Origin: Rheinheimera oceanensis
Lineage (GTDB): Bacteria; Pseudomonadota; Gammaproteobacteria; Enterobacterales; Alteromonadaceae
NCBI RefSeq assembly: GCF_018831085.1
Contig: NZ_JAGPNM010000008.1
Span: forward strand, 132,057 to 196,056
DNA: 64,000 nt
Direction: 5' to 3'
The translations under genes were made by a program, and so were the position numbers. Every line of letters begins with the position of its first letter. The stretch's first letter is position 1. The notes below the pieces were generated by a model. It saw nothing but the letters and a program-made list of their open reading frames with translations, was not told where the DNA came from and searched no databases. Below, piece after piece: positions 63,343 through 64,000 of the stretch.

Positions 63343-63380
63343 ATTAGGTATCCTGTTGTAATTATTAGAATAAAGCAGGC

Positions 63381-64000
63381 TTAATGTGCTAAGCCCACCA
63401 CAGTGGTAAAGCTGCTGCTGGTTGCCAGAACCAATAGCGCCAACAGCATTTCGATAAAAATAGACCGTGCCAGCAAGCGGCTGTTCTGATGCTTCGCCAG
63501 CGCGTTGACCAGCTTAAATTTATGCCAGGCGGCCAGCAGTAACATGGCCGCGACCAACATCAGCTTAAACAGCAGCAAACGGCCATAATCGGTTACAAAC
63601 AACTGGCTAAGTGGGTCAAGCAGTTGCAGTAAGATCAACACGCCACAGCTGATAAGCAATACCAGCAGATAAAGCGCAACCTGACCGAACTGCTGCATCA
63701 GCGCCAGCAGCCTGTCTGGTGCCAAGCGGTAACAGCTTTGCCACAGCGGCAGCAAGGAGCCTACCCAGGCCGCTATTGCCAGCACATGCAGCGTCAGTAA
63801 CAACTGCCACAGGCCTGCCAAACTGGCCACATGGCCGGTTTGGCTGAAACTGCCGGCCAGCAAAAACGCAGCCAGGCTAACAAGCGCAATGCTCACCGTG
63901 TTGCCGCTGTGTTTAACGCGCCGGGCCCAAAGCCACAGCGCTGCATAACCGCATAACCATAAAAGCAGCTGGGTGCGCATTGCCGATTGCCAAACCATCT
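63381..64000 (-). CDS. CopD-family copper resistance membrane protein (5' end beyond window)
   Basis: At least 206 residues with five or more hydrophobic helices. Segments LHVLAIAAWVGSLLPLW and LFVTDYGRLLLFKLMLVAAMLLLAAWHKF (shown as YGRLLLFKLMLV) match the CopD domain, with conserved His and Trp expected for copper transport. The family is usually 280-310 residues, so the N-terminus lies outside the window; the Met codon at 63998 is probably internal. It is cotranscribed with the NTF2-like and DUF411 genes. Confidence 0.85.
   Translation of the reverse strand, partial: MVWQSAMRTQLLLWLCGYAALWLWARRVKHSGNTVSIALVSLAAFLLAGSFSQTGHVASLAGLWQLLLTLHVLAIAAWVGSLLPLWQSCYRLAPDRLLALMQQFGQVALYLLVLLISCGVLILLQLLDPLSQLFVTDYGRLLLFKLMLVAAMLLLAAWHKFKLVNALAKHQNSRLLARSIFIEMLLALLVLATSSSFTTVVGLAH

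Overview
The window looks like a chromosomal stretch of a gammaproteobacterium of the Alteromonadales / Chromatiaceae-like marine group (Rheinheimera, Alishewanella or Arsukibacterium type). This is inferred from four large TonB-dependent receptors, a SapC-cupin module beside one of them, a beta-glucan utilisation locus, an E. coli-like dgt, a CueR/CopA copper cluster and an AtoE-type fatty acid transporter. No rRNA, tRNA, CRISPR array, transposase or integrase was recognised.

Layout. 1-3890: RND efflux permease (cut by the window edge) with its membrane fusion protein. 4109-5107: secreted alpha/beta hydrolase. 5.4-19 kb: beta-glucan utilisation locus with a TonB receptor, SapC-like and cupin-like proteins, GH16 and GH3 lipoproteins, two sugar permeases, a GH1 beta-glucosidase and a LacI-type regulator. 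Three copies of a TGTAAGCGCT operator-like sequence tie its transcription units together. 19-30.6 kb: aldehyde dehydrogenase, CadC-like membrane regulator, a lipoprotein with two alpha/beta hydrolase domains, dgt, a TonB receptor with a Zur-like box, an acyltransferase-like membrane gene interrupted by an in-frame TGA, and a DUF2235 hydrolase with a C-terminal PilZ-like domain. 30.8-41.6 kb: PepSY membrane protein pair with a Fur-like box, short-chain fatty acid transporter, DUF4168 protein, NtrB/NtrC-type two-component system overlapping a P-loop kinase, a lone GH16 lipoprotein and a siderophore receptor. 41.7-48.2 kb: a TetR-controlled set (hydrolase, TonB receptor, GntP permease) and a luciferase-like monooxygenase.

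48.2-59.5 kb is an accessory island that resembles an anti-phage defence locus. It holds a five-gene minus-strand array: an MBL-fold hydrolase, a 1927-residue trypsin-like protease/STAND NTPase, a 92-residue protein, a RES-domain protein and a DUF4238 protein. A divergent AbiH-family gene sits upstream. The first three genes resemble what I recall as type I AVAST (Avs1). The RES and DUF4238 genes are visibly more AT-rich than the rest and may be a second module or an extension. A remnant of a P-type ATPase C-terminus and a cluster of four converging short repeats mark the left edge. The right edge abuts a copper cluster (59.6-64 kb): copA with a CueR-type 19-bp-spacer promoter, cueR, a DUF411 protein, an NTF2-like protein and a CopD-like protein cut by the window end.

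How the genes work together. In the glucan locus, outer-membrane uptake and lipoprotein glycosidases would feed two inner-membrane permeases and a cytoplasmic GH1, under LacI-type repression. The copper cluster would sense (CueR), export (CopA) and handle (DUF411, CopD) copper. The island would couple a STAND sensor to protease and hydrolase effectors. Functions are family assignments read from motifs; no database search was possible.
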